A stretch of 41,978 nucleotides of DNA from NCBI GenBank assembly GCA_023375785.1, contig SZWC01008560.1, positions 17,831-59,808 of the forward strand, in the 5' to 3' direction. Positions 31,715 to 41,841 of this stretch are shown piece by piece. The notes beneath the pieces were generated by a model, which was not told the origin of the DNA, did not search any database, and was given only the letters and a program-made list of their open reading frames with translations. A program made the position numbers and the translations under genes. How positions within the stretch are numbered: the stretch's first letter is position 1; each line of letters opens with the position of its first letter. Source of the DNA: Penium margaritaceum (Eukaryota; Streptophyta; Zygnematophyceae; Desmidiales; Peniaceae).

Positions 31715-31726
31715 GCTCTGGTACCA
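31715..31726 (-). other. Primer-binding site of Gypsy 2
   Basis: On the minus strand TGGTACCAGAGC lies 2 nt after the LTR end, one base from the initiator tRNA-Met complement TGGTATCAGAGC. This fixes the orientation of Gypsy 2 and identifies 31729-32277 as its 5' LTR. Confidence 0.85.
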
Positions 31727-31728
31727 AG

Positions 31729-32277
31729 TGTTAGTACAAACAGAGTGTATATGGTGAATAGGTAGTTGCGAGGCGGAACACAATTTAGAATTGGGGACAA
31801 TTGAGCATCTTATAACTAGGGGTAAGTGCACTTCAATGACGATTATAGAAACGATCAAACATATGTATAGAAGGGCTGAGTTACGAATGAGGCATAATCG
31901 GGGTTGTCGGGTTGATAGTGGAATGACTCGTGCGGAATCGCGTTGTGATTGGTCAGAATTGAGAAGGCCCGCTGAGAAGGCAGAGGTCTTTGAGAATTGA
32001 TGGTGAAGATTCAAGATGTATCTTGACAAATATGGATTCGTCTTGGTGCGTCGAGAAGTCGACTGAAAGGTCTCGACACTTCTGTTGTAAGTTTCGCTGG
32101 AGTGGTCGAAGTTGTGATAAGGGTCAAGAAGGTTCATTGGATGCCACGGCAGCTGGCCAGTTTTCCCTCGACTGTCGTAGTGAATACCGAGGTCTCGTGA
32201 CGCGGTGGGCTGTTTGTGTAATGATAGAAATGCACACTCAGAAAGATTTGGGACTTGTGTACGTCCGGTATGTAACA
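31729..32277 (-). repeat. 5' LTR of Gypsy 2 (Gypsy LTR copy 3)
   Basis: A 549-bp block from TGTTAGTAC to TATGTAACA, collinear with 1716-2266. A full-length match and a terminal inverted TGTTA/TAACA support complete LTR boundaries. Confidence 0.8.
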
Positions 32278-33104
32278 CCCACACCTCATCCCTGTGAACC
32301 ACCTACGATCCGCTTTGTATTAATCCCAAGACCCGAGTTATGTGTCATTCTTATTTCCTTCCTTGTACATTAGTGATCAATAGTTCCGAAACATTATCAA
32401 AGTACGGTTATCTCATTACATGAATGAATTAAATCATCTTGTGCACTGCACCACCTACTTCTGAATGATATATGTTCCACCTAGTGTAGCAGGAAAATGG
32501 GGAGCCGCAAATGTCATGATAGAAATGCCCATGCGCCCAATTTAAAAAACATGTCCCTGCAGATTTGTTGGGTTCCAAAGTAACCCATTGTTTTTTGACT
32601 TTTGACCTTAGAACTTCCAAGCCTGTTCGACATCAGAAGTGCACATCCGAAGTCGATCAGCTTTCTTAGCAGGAAAAAGCACATTTTCGGAATGAGGTAT
32701 TTACGTCTACGATTCGCGGTTTGGCAGTATCTTTCGAGTCGTGACCCTTGACCGCGAGCGGCCCGAATTCGCGGCGCCGCGAAGGACATGACCTTGTGGC
32801 ACCCACAAAAAATCGCGCTGTTAACGCGCCGTGGCCCTCCGGCGTAGGTGAATTACGGGAAATTCCCTGAATTCCAATCCACAGGACAAAGAAATTCTTC
32901 CATGGCACCAGTTCATGAATCAGATAAATAATTGCTGTGCTTTTCGATTTTGGAGATCAGAGATCCACGTCATCCAGTTTTTTTCAAGTTAAGCTACCGA
33001 TTCTTTGTGTGATCAGGATATGCCACGAGGGCACATAAGTCATCATCATGTGTCCCACAAAGTAAGGGCTTTTCATGAAACCTTGTTTTTATCTTTAGTT
33101 TTCA
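32278..33104. other. No gene recognised
   Basis: Unique-looking sequence between the Gypsy 2 LTR and the inverted-repeat element, with a GC-rich patch at 32740-32840. Short open frames only and no domain found. Confidence 0.5.
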
Positions 33105-33307
33105 TCAAGCACAATGTTTCTTTTCTTGATTGGAAAGGGGCACATACATTCGTACACGTTCAGAATTTTTACTTGAAACTATGAGGCCATTCGTTTTCCA
33201 AACATAGAAATTGACAGCGCCACAATGCAATAAAACTTGTAAGTGTGTGTGTGTGACATTACAAGGGCGTGTTTGACTTGATTTATTAGGCTTGTATTAT
33301 GAAGAAC
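33105..33307 (+). repeat. Left inverted arm
   Basis: About 200-bp arm, with a short (GT)n run at 33244-33254. It pairs with the two-part right arm. Confidence 0.75.
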
Positions 33308-33826
33308 GGTTTCGCCACAATATAACAAATTTTAATGTTACAGATAAATAAACTGACATAAGATGTATGAAATAACGGATGTTTTGAAACGTACTTCAAG
33401 GATCATATAGAGGTATACATCATAACGTTGTGGCTTCTAGTGATCTATTTTTGGAAACTATGGATTTTTACAAAGCAAAATCTGGATGCTGTTATGGATA
33501 GTTTTGTTAAAACTAATCACATGGAAGATAGATTGCGTAAGTGAGAGAATCCTCACAAATTTTGACTTTTTTTTCTCAATTATTTTGACCAGAAATGGTA
33601 TGTGGACCACAGTGAGTCCAATGTGTGGTGCAAATGTGGCAATCACAACTACATAAAGCAAGTTCAAACAATGTTACATTAGCCTTTTCTTTTCACAACA
33701 CAGGAGGGAGTGTCAACAAGAAAACAATAGAATATGCCCTTAAAATCTCCATGTTTTCTTCTTATTTTAATCGAATATATTAAAAGTCCTATTTGTAGAG
33801 GTAGAATTTTTGCTCTTCTAATGAAA
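33308..33826. other. AT-rich core of the inverted-repeat element
   Basis: About 520 bp, distinctly more AT-rich than the surrounding elements, with T-runs near 33560 and 33590. Only open frames under 70 codons; no domain recognised. Confidence 0.5.
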
Positions 33827-33887
33827 TTGTTTTTCATTTCACAAGCCCAATAAATCAAGTGTAACACGTCCTTGTAATGTCACAAAC

Positions 33888-34336
33888 TGTAGCGTGCGGA
33901 CCATTTTTAGGGCTAAAAATGGTCGTTAAATAGTTATCGGGTGCTTCGAGTACTCGAGGCTTAAGTTTCGAGGAGCCAAAAGCCCGGAAAAACATAGTGG
34001 GCTAGAGTCTGGTTTGACTCTAGCCTAGAAAATAGTCCTTGGTTGGATTCGAGGCGAAAGGAGTGTCGCGATGGAAAATCCATCGCGTCACTCCTCCTCC
34101 ACTCCTAGAATGACGCTAGGGTCCTATTTCCAGCGTGGGAATGCCACGTGGAAGAAGTAGGATTAGGTTGCATGTTTACAAAAATGCCATATGACGACTA
34201 CGTCCATTTGTGGCGCGGTCCGTCTCAGCCAAAATGGCTGAGGCGACCATTCGCTCACCCTCCTTGGACTACACTTTCTGAGGGCCTACGTCTTGGGTTC
34301 AGAATTTTAGTCGCAAAACAGCCTATTGCTGTTTCA
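33888..34336 (+). repeat. 5' LTR of element D
   Basis: Starts TGTAGCGTGCGGACC and ends GCTGTTTCA. It contains several short-loop hairpins, including ones at 33913-33936 and 34059-34095 and a CTCAGCCA/TGGCTGAG pair near 34225. Confidence 0.9.
34059..34095 (+). other. Long hairpin in element D LTR
   Basis: Seven paired bases (AGGAGTG/CACTCCT), one T-T mismatch, then nine paired bases (CGCGATGGA/TCCATCGCG) around an AAA loop. The identical 37 bases occur in the 3' LTR at 41408-41444 although the LTRs differ elsewhere. Confidence 0.85.
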
Positions 34337-34337
34337 T

Positions 34338-34350
34338 TGGCATCAGAGCC
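34338..34350 (+). other. Primer-binding site of element D
   Basis: TGGCATCAGAGCC, one base from the initiator tRNA-Met complement TGGTATCAGAGCC, separated from the LTR end by a single T. Confidence 0.9.
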
Positions 34351-34689
34351 ATAAGCCTTCCGCTGTCCGTCCAATCGACCTCGCAAATGACTTCGTCCGT
34401 CGATCGACATCCTTCGTAGAAAGAAAAAAAAAGCGAGAGCAAAATTGACCGATCGTCGAGCTAGGTGCTCCGTGTGTTGTGCTGCAAAACGCTCCCCGGT
34501 ACCTGAGATTGCACGTTTGCTCGAGAGCCCGACAGGCCGAGCCCGGTGGAGTCCGCCTGACACCACGAGCCCCACAACACGAGCCCGGCAGAACGAGCCC
34601 GATAGGAGGGAAAACAAAACAACAACAAAAATAAACGAAATGCAGACTCCGGGTGACGTGACGAGGAGAGGGGCGAGGCCCCCTCTCCT

Positions 34690-35410
34690 CCTCACTATGG
34701 TGCCGACAGCACCGAGGGCGAGAAGAGGGGCAAGCCCCCCTCTTCCCCTCATCCTCCGACGGTGCCGAGGGGGAGGAGATGGGCGAGCCCCCCCTCTCCC
34801 CGTCGTCTATGCCGCCGACTGCGCCCAGGGGGGGAGGAGAGAATGGGTGGACTTCCTCCCCCCCCCCGTCTTTGGAGCGCTGACAGCGCCGACGAGGAAG
34901 GAGAGAGGGGGGAAGGGACTCCCTCTTTCCGTCCCCTCCCTCCCTCGGTGCCGACGGCGCCGACGGGGAGGAAGCGAGGGGGGGAAGGGACCCTCCCTCT
35001 CCCCCCCAGCGACGACAGCGCTGACGGGGGAGGAAAGGGGGGGCGGAACTCCCTCTCACCTCCTCCTTGGGCGTCGACGGCGCGGACAGAGAGGAGAGAG
35101 GGGGAGACCCTCCACCCCCCCCTCCTGTGGTGCCGATGGCGCCGATGGGGAAAGGAGGAGCGAACCCCCTCTCCCCCTCGTCATTGGCTTCCACAGCGCC
35201 AAGAGAGGAGAGGGGCGGACTCCCCACCCCCCCTCCCCCCTCCTTGGGCGTCAACTGCGCTGACGTGAAGGAGAGAGGCAGGCCCTCTCTCCTCCCCCCC
35301 CTTCTCATAGAGAGACAGCCCGAGGGAGAGAAGGGGACGACCTCCCCTCCCCCCCCTTCTCATAGAGGCGGACGGCCCAGGGGCAAGAGAGGGAACGACC
35401 TCCCATCTCC
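34690..35410 (+). repeat. GC-rich minisatellite of about 60-bp units inside element D
   Basis: About twelve degenerate units. A core like GCCGACRGCGCCGACG recurs near 34703, 34761, 34811, 34879, 34951, 35012, 35074, 35131, 35189, 35251, 35310 and 35364. Each core is followed by a G-rich and then a C-rich run, so every unit can fold back. The strong purine/pyrimidine bias keeps four or five frames open at once for up to 320 codons (for example 34445-35263 plus and 34343-35308 minus). These are compositional, Pro/Arg/Gly-rich, and have no domain, so I do not call them genes. Confidence 0.85.
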
Positions 35411-35544
35411 CCCATCTCTCACATGGGCTGTCTGTCCAACGGTGGATGGGAGGAAGCTTCTCTCCCGCCTTTCACCTCAGTTTGAGGCAAGGCCCGCAAG
35501 ATCCAACAAAAAGAGACCACTGTATTGTATTTTCCTGGGCAAGC

Positions 35545-35610
35545 GTGTCGAATGGCTCAGTTGGCTGACACGAACATCCAGATCTTACAGGCCTAGGATT
35601 GAATCCACGG
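35545..35610 (+). other. tRNA-like / SINE-head-like segment
   Basis: TGGCTCAGTTGG (A-box, 35553-35564) and GGATTGAATCC (B-box, 35596-35606) have 31 nt between them. GTGTC and GACAC flank the A-box and can pair as an arm. The 3' acceptor half does not pair with the 5' side and there is no clear tail, so it is a degenerate tRNA or a captured SINE head rather than a tRNA gene. Confidence 0.5.
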
Positions 35611-36705
35611 CAAACAATTTTCCCAAACAGCATTTGTTTTTGGACCCGGCTGGTCAAATTCAAATTGGAGGACAGTTACTCCGTATGGCTGCCATTTTGG
35701 GCATCGAAAGAAGCAGGTTGAAGCTCAGACCGAGCTCCAAATTATGCACAAAAGGAGAATCTTCTTTTAACAAGAAAAAGAATTTCCAAGTGCCACAAGC
35801 ACAAGAGGCGAGGACGATTTCCTCGGTTGAACCCAACGTTTGGCCTTATTGGTCGTGGGTTGACCGCCATAAAAAGCGGCAAGGGGCTTTGTTTGAGCTC
35901 TACAACATTTTTAAATCTATCAAATATTGTTATAAAATAATCTCCTGTTCATGGAAATTGGGATGGCCGATAGTTATCCCAACTTACCACCGGATGACGC
36001 TTGGAAGATTCCAAGCATGAAACGAAAAAGGCTTTTGACGTGCCACATTTTCGATCATTTTTCATGAATCCTCAAGTTGAGGAATTCTATGTCAACCGTG
36101 TTCAAAATCATTTGAAACGGTGAAAACGTTTCTACTCAAACCCGAGTGTGCGGTCAAGTCGATCATGGGTTTCGACGGAGAAATCTTGAAATCTGGTTGA
36201 GCTCTTCCAAAAATCAGCAGACCTGATTTTATTCTTCTCATCCATTCCGAAGCACAAAAAGGAGGAAAATCGTCAGTTTTCCATGTCGTGAACGGAATTC
36301 ACTTGGAAATGTTTCAACGCAAAAATTAGCACCGACAGCGCCTGATTTTTTCTGAATTAACCTCAAATTTTGGGGTTTTCTTTGAGGAAACTCGAAAGGG
36401 CTGACCTTCCAAAGCCACGACATGGCTCAACGCGGTTCATACATGCGCTAAACAATTTTGTTTGCGCAAAAGAGCCATTACGTCACCGGGTTACAAAACC
36501 ACGACAGTGACGTACATCGAGACGGGTTCTTGATCTACATAAAGCACCATACGTGGTGTGACCACGCGACGGCTCGTCTTCTTGTCGCAACAATGCGAAA
36601 TGTGCAGACAGCACGAAACAAGTGTTGATTGCATGGCTACATGGACGTCGACCACATCATCGGCGTAAGTGCGGCTTGCACTATGAGCAACAGCACAAGT
36701 GCTGG
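35611..36705. other. Element D interior, no gene recognised
   Basis: Moderate-GC sequence with short open frames only. The frame 35067-36020 is open here mainly as an extension of the minisatellite frame and shows no domain. Confidence 0.5.
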
Positions 36706-37330
36706 TTGTAAAAGTTTTCTCGGTGTCGAACACACGAGTGAAAGAGTGCCAGTTCCACTTTAATCACGGAAGCCAGAAGCATCCGTGATGCTAGTGCCGA
36801 ATGCACAGCTCATGGTGTGCAAAGGTATGACCAAAGCAAAGGCCGGTTGCAAATCCACGTGGGTGCCGATTACAGCAACAATACAAGGCAGGTCACTTGT
36901 GCTCGGATTTCGATAAAAGGAGAGTGTGAGTACCAATCAATTTTGTGCACTCAACACACAGGCGATGGTGAAAACTCCTGCACGAGGATCGAGCGCTCAA
37001 AATTGACAAGTGCCGGTTGCACTGGGAGCATGACCAACATGGGAGATGCAATTGTAGCATTCATGCGAGTGCCGACCGCACAATCCCAAGGAACTCTGAA
37101 TGCATGGTCGATGGGTGCGTCGGTTAACTCGTTGACATGAGTGTCGAATGCACCATTGCCATAGACGCCGATTGCACGATTGACAAAAGCTTCGAGTTGC
37201 ACTTTTGTCATGGATTCCGAATGCACCACTCATGCTAGTGCGGAACGCACTATGGCCATACGTTACAATTGGGTTAGCTATGTTGTAAGATGCCAATTGT
37301 ATCGATAACATGGATGCCAATCGCATCCCG
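36706..37330. repeat. Degenerate GTGCCGANTGCAC repeat cluster in element D
   Basis: A GTGYCGAWTGCAC-like motif recurs about every 45-70 bp, for example at about 36722, 36792, 36862, 37011, 37069, 37141, 37168, 37208 and 37239, often next to ATGGTGT or CATGGGA words. It looks like an old, heavily mutated tandem array. The motif is nearly self-complementary at TGCAC/GTGC. Confidence 0.55.
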
Positions 37331-38879
37331 TTGTATCATATAACAAGAACTAGCCAACTCGTTGTCTCATCAGACTAGCTTGCAATAGACCACTAGACAA
37401 AAGTATACGATTTATGCGCAGAGTGGTTCTACGGGCAAGTACCTCGGGCGTTTCAAATAACGCGCAACGCGTTATTCAAAACGCTGAAAACACGTTGTTT
37501 GACGTTTGTAAGGCATCTCGACAAATTCGAGAATCCTTCAAATGGAGAACCGACAGGTATGGATAGAAGCAATCACAGACGGCTGTGGTGATCAAAGGTA
37601 AGCCCGAATGGCATAACAAAAACAAGGCGATCTCGGTCGCCACCGACAGTGACGACCATTCACCCTGCCAATAGCAGTTTGGGGAAGGTACTTCCAAATG
37701 AAGTACGAACCAAATTTTGTCCGATGGATCACGTGTTACGAGGACGATTTCCTCAAAATTAGACCATGCTAAAGGTGGACGAACTCCACCACGTCCATAG
37801 ATGGGATGCAGTACAAAAACCCAGTCGGTTGAGCACCAATTCCCAGATATGCACGGCTTCCATTATCGCGAGGGATCTGTACGCATTATCAAGCACTAGA
37901 GACAACCCACTTTTCAATGGACCATGGTATGAGATTCATGCCATTGAACTTCAACCATGTGATGTTAGGTACACGACATGCGTGGAATACGTGTGCGACA
38001 TGCACAAAAACCTAATCCATTAAGTGTTGATGCGTCGATTACGACACCCAGTTATGGATAAGTTCGACAGATGAATGGTCCCAATGGTTTTGTGACAATT
38101 GAACAAAGCTGAAGATATCAGTTGATGTCTTGGATAAAAATGAAGAAACAATTCACCAAACAAGTATTTTGGTCGGCGTAGGACGTGTGCCATGACAGTC
38201 GCACGTCTCATTGCGCTACAATGTTCAAAGGCAAATGTGATCATTTCATGACTGTGTCCGTGTCATGACTATGTCATGAGAGGTGAAACGGACATGATCT
38301 GTTAGCACGCCGACTTCAATCCTCGAGAATTGCCATCGTGCCACCTGTACACAGTGTGTACAAAATGCACCAGTACCTTTTGGAGGTTCTGTGCATCATT
38401 AGTCATGGCCGATACAGACATCGGTCCATGATTGAACGTGTCAAGGATGACATCCCCGATACTCAATGGCGAAACCATTGACATCGTATCACTCGGTGAG
38501 TGATGGATACATATCGTGCTACCCGACTGGTACATACAATAACTAGGTACATGAGTGTATTCACAACCCTGTTCAAAGACAAGGATTATTGTCAATGAGG
38601 GTTGTAAATGCGTCAGAGAGGGGCAGAGACTCTTCGATAGGACCTCAAAGATTTGAGACGCCACATTGCGATGGTCGAAGATCGCAAGAGTCAACTCTGG
38701 CGTATGATAAGATTGACCGAATGTCAATACTGAACAAACTTGAAGGGGAAACCTTCAGTTTATCATCACTCAATGAGTGAACATGTCATGGACACTGATA
38801 GACAAGAGTGCGTGAACCGATGTTGGTGATATGAGTCCACCCACAGTTCTGTGAAAATTCTATTTCAAAGAAAACGAGC
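37331..38879. other. Element D interior, no gene recognised
   Basis: Open frames reach 141 codons on the minus strand (38302-38727), but none shows a motif of gag, pol or a host protein family, and codon usage looks random. I treat the stretch as non-coding. Confidence 0.5.
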
Positions 38880-39371
38880 GACACTCCGTTTCTACTAATG
38901 GAGTTCCAGAGTTCTATGACGATCTCATAGTTTTCTACAAACAGACAACGACATAGTTGGGATCACAAAAGGTCTAGGTTTTGTGTCTAAAGCTTATGAC
39001 CATGGAAACGACCTATAAGCCGATAGCTTTATGGTAAGAGCGTGTTAGCATCTACATCTTGGTGGTCCGACCGACCACATAACGAGTCATAATCAACATT
39101 GAAACAAAATAACGACCAGTGTGTNCGACACTCCTTTTCTACTAATGGAGTTCCAGAGTTCTATGACGATCTCATAGTTTTCTACAAACAGACAACGACA
39201 TAGTTGGGATCACAAAAGGTCTAGGTTTTGTGTCTAAAGCTTATGACCATGGAAACGACCTATAAGCCGATAGCTTTATGGTAACAGCGTGTTAGCATCT
39301 ACATCTTGGTGGTCCGACCGACCACATAACGAGTCATAATGAAAATTGAAACAAAACAACGACCAGTGTGT
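38880..39371. repeat. Direct duplication of about 245 bp across a single N
   Basis: Sequence 38880-39124 is repeated at 39126-39371 with about five differences, and the N at 39125 sits exactly at the join. It is most simply two overlapping contig ends, possibly from different haplotypes or element copies, that were abutted rather than merged. Confidence 0.8.
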
Positions 39372-41222
39372 CGTAACCAAATGTTGATCCGAGAGGACTC
39401 TTCAACATGGACCTTGAGAAACAATATTTCTCATCAGAATCTCATCGATGTTTTAAGAAACGCCTCAAAGTTGATGGCATCGTGACACGGTATACTAGTC
39501 GTGTACGTCACGCTCTTCAAACATCATGCGGATGGATTCTGATCATGCCAAAGATATGGTTTAGCATCGCCTATGCAATATCGATGTGCAAAACAAATCC
39601 AACACCCGATTTATTGGAACACAACCCATCTCCGAGAGAGATCATAATGACTACGGTACAGTTGAACCATGCCTCACTGACCCAAAAGGTCACGGTGAAC
39701 TGAATCAAGCCCCTTGTTTTGGGGAAGGTTAGTTGATGTACATTGTTGATGCAAGTACAATATGTTTTTGGATATCGCTGTGGTGATATCCAGGATTGTG
39801 GTGGTTTGTTAGATGTCTTCAATGAGGGCGATACCCTCTTCAAGTTCCTCGGACACAACATATAGAAAACACTCCATTGAAGGGAAGTACCAAATGTACA
39901 TAATAGAAGACATTGGAGCAACACGGATTGTTGCAACTTGGCAAAAATAATCCACTGACAGGATCTTGAATGGAACCCTTGCACACGATTACGTAATCGC
40001 AAATAGTTTCAGGAACTAGTTGTTCCAGGATCACCGGATGTGATTCGGAGGTGTTCGATCACAATCACATGGAACTGACACCCGAAAGGTGTGCTTCCAA
40101 CTTATACCAAAATGATTATGATCATGGTACATCCGTTTGGTGAATACTGAACGATGAACACTTTGTCCGTAGATGGAATCCATGGTTGTTGAGATTGGTT
40201 ATCTCAGTTAATCTAGTTCAAAAGAAGTGTGCTTTTGACGGGGACGTGAGCGGCAACCTACGGTACCCATTTTAGACAGAAATGAGGGGATGATGGTTGA
40301 GACCAATATCATCTAGGTCGGAGCATTGTCGTGTCGAGTGATGGACTTTGACGAGAAATGCGTATGCCAGACGACCAATGCCACCTCCTTCAAAGATGAG
40401 TGCAATCTTTGAATGGAAAAACAAGTGTGCTCAGCAACCATGTCTTAGGATCTAAGTGCCTCCCAATCCTAAGATAAAGCTAGGATGCGAGTTGCATGGG
40501 CTTAGTGGAGCTTGGTTGAGTTCAGCCAACCAACCCACAGGTGTTGAAAAAGGTCTAGTAGACCTACGCGTGGTCATGAACACGTGGTTACAAACCGAGA
40601 GGACTAATGTCCAGATCTCGGATTGCACTTATTGATAATGTTGCGGGGAGGTACCACCTTGGAAACAACCCCTTGGAAGAGATCATGTCCCAAAGACATG
40701 GGAAGTGTTGTGTGGACCTGGACGGTTTTCGCGGGGACGCTCGGTTAACTGGTCGCAGGGACGCTCCTTGCAAAGGGGGAGGAGGCGTCACCACAACCGT
40801 TTGCTGAACACGTACCACACGGAATGTGGAAAAGTTTATTCCATGTACCCTCTTCCAAACTGGCATGACATTGTTGATAGTGTACGTCCCAAAAGGCATC
40901 CACTATGCCATCAACACACACGTATGATGAGTCTAGTGAAGACTCATCAACACTTGTGAATAACGTACAAGGATTGTACGTGTTTCATCTTGGTAAGAGC
41001 TAAGGATCACGCGACCAACAGTGGATGTTGTACGCTATTAACCATAGTGACAAAAAACCCACAACTGTGTGGTTGATTGTGCGTGAACGTGACACAACCG
41101 TGTTGCGGATGACAAGAGTTCACACGTGTGATCTTGTTTGCACTTCTTGTTGCATGGTTTGCATCATAAAGTACGCGATGATCAAACCTCCATGAGCAAA
41201 GACGAACCGGGACGGTTCGAAG
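39372..41222. other. Element D interior, no gene recognised
   Basis: About 1.85 kb with short open frames only and no domain, tRNA or clear repeat. Confidence 0.5.
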
Positions 41223-41236
41223 CAAAGGGGGATAAA
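41223..41236 (+). other. Polypurine tract of element D
   Basis: CAAAGGGGGATAAA directly before the 3' LTR start TGTAGCG. Confidence 0.9.
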
Positions 41237-41684
41237 TGTAGCGTGCGGACCATTTCTAGGGTTAAAAATGGTCGTTAAATAATCATCGGGTGCTTCGGGT
41301 ACTCGAGGCTTAAGTCTCAAGGAGCCAAAAGCCCGGAAAAATAGAATGGAATAGAGTCTGGTTCGACTCTAGCCTAGAAAATAGTCCTTGGTCGGATTCG
41401 AGGCGAAAGGAGTGTCGCGATGGAAAATCCATCGCGTCACTCCTCCTCCATTCCTAGAATGACGCTAGGGTCCTGTTTCCAGCGTGGCAATGCCACGTGG
41501 AAGAAGTAGGATTAGGTTGCATGTTTACAAAAATGCCCTATGACGACTACGTCCATTTGTGGCGCGGTCCGTCTGAGCCAAAATGGCTGAGGCGACCATT
41601 CGCTCACCCTCCTTGGACTACACTTTCTGAGGGCCTACGTTTTGGGTTCAGAAGTTAGTCGCAAAACAGCCTAGTGCTGTTACA
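41237..41684 (+). repeat. 3' LTR of element D
   Basis: Runs from TGTAGCGTGCGGACC to GCTGTTACA, followed by the CAAAC duplication. Collinear with 33888-34336. Confidence 0.9.
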
Positions 41685-41689
41685 CAAAC

Positions 41690-41832
41690 ACACTTACAAG
41701 TTTTGTTGCATTATGTCCCTATCAATTTCTATGTTTGAAAAACGATTAGCGTCATAATTGTAAGAAGAGTTTTCAAATAGATACCAATTTGATATTCCCT
41801 TTCATAATTAGAAAAATAACCCTTGTGCTTGA
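41690..41832 (-). repeat. Right inverted arm, outer part
   Basis: Reverse complement of 33105-33245 with substitutions. The inner part of the same arm is at 33827-33882, on the other side of element D. Confidence 0.75.
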
Positions 41833-41841
41833 CTGTAGCGA

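Larger units (their letters stand above)
33888..41684 (+). mobile_element. Element D: large non-coding LTR retrotransposon (LARD-like)
   Basis: A structurally complete LTR element. LTRs are 449 and 448 bp (about two dozen differences by eye), a primer site is 1 nt after the 5' LTR, a polypurine tract lies before the 3' LTR, and CAAAC flanks both sides (33883-33887 and 41685-41689). Its 6.9-kb interior has no recognisable gag, protease, RT, RNase H or integrase on either strand. This is the definition of a LARD-type element, which must be mobilised by proteins of an autonomous relative. It is inserted in the right arm of the foldback-like element. Confidence 0.9.
33105..41832. mobile_element. 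Non-autonomous inverted-repeat (foldback-like) DNA element split by element D
   Basis: Sequence 33105-33307 reads, with substitutions, as the reverse complement of 33827-33882 joined to 41690-41832. Examples are TCAAGCACAA at the left terminus against TTGTGCTTGA at 41832, and AAACATAGAAATTGA against TCAATTTCTATGTTT. The join in the right arm is exactly the insertion point of element D. Without D the element is about 0.93 kb with about 200-bp inverted arms around an AT-rich core. No transposase is seen. Family is unassigned: long inverted arms occur in foldback and Mutator-like elements. No clear target duplication was found. Confidence 0.75.

Noticed and set aside
31646..32302. 218-codon minus-strand frame across the Gypsy 2 LTR
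   Set aside because: It crosses the LTR and primer site, so it is a chance frame in non-coding LTR sequence.
34343..36020. Several long overlapping open frames (up to 321 codons) on both strands
   Set aside because: They coincide with the GC-rich 60-bp tandem repeat, lie in multiple frames and strands at once, are Pro/Arg/Gly-rich and lack any domain. The openness is a composition effect.
38302..38727. 141-codon minus-strand frame in element D as a possible gene
   Set aside because: No motif, no neighbouring coding signal, and of a length expected by chance in 7 kb.
38880..39371. Genuine tandem duplication
   Set aside because: The copies meet exactly at an N, as at the other gap; an unmerged contig overlap is the simpler explanation.
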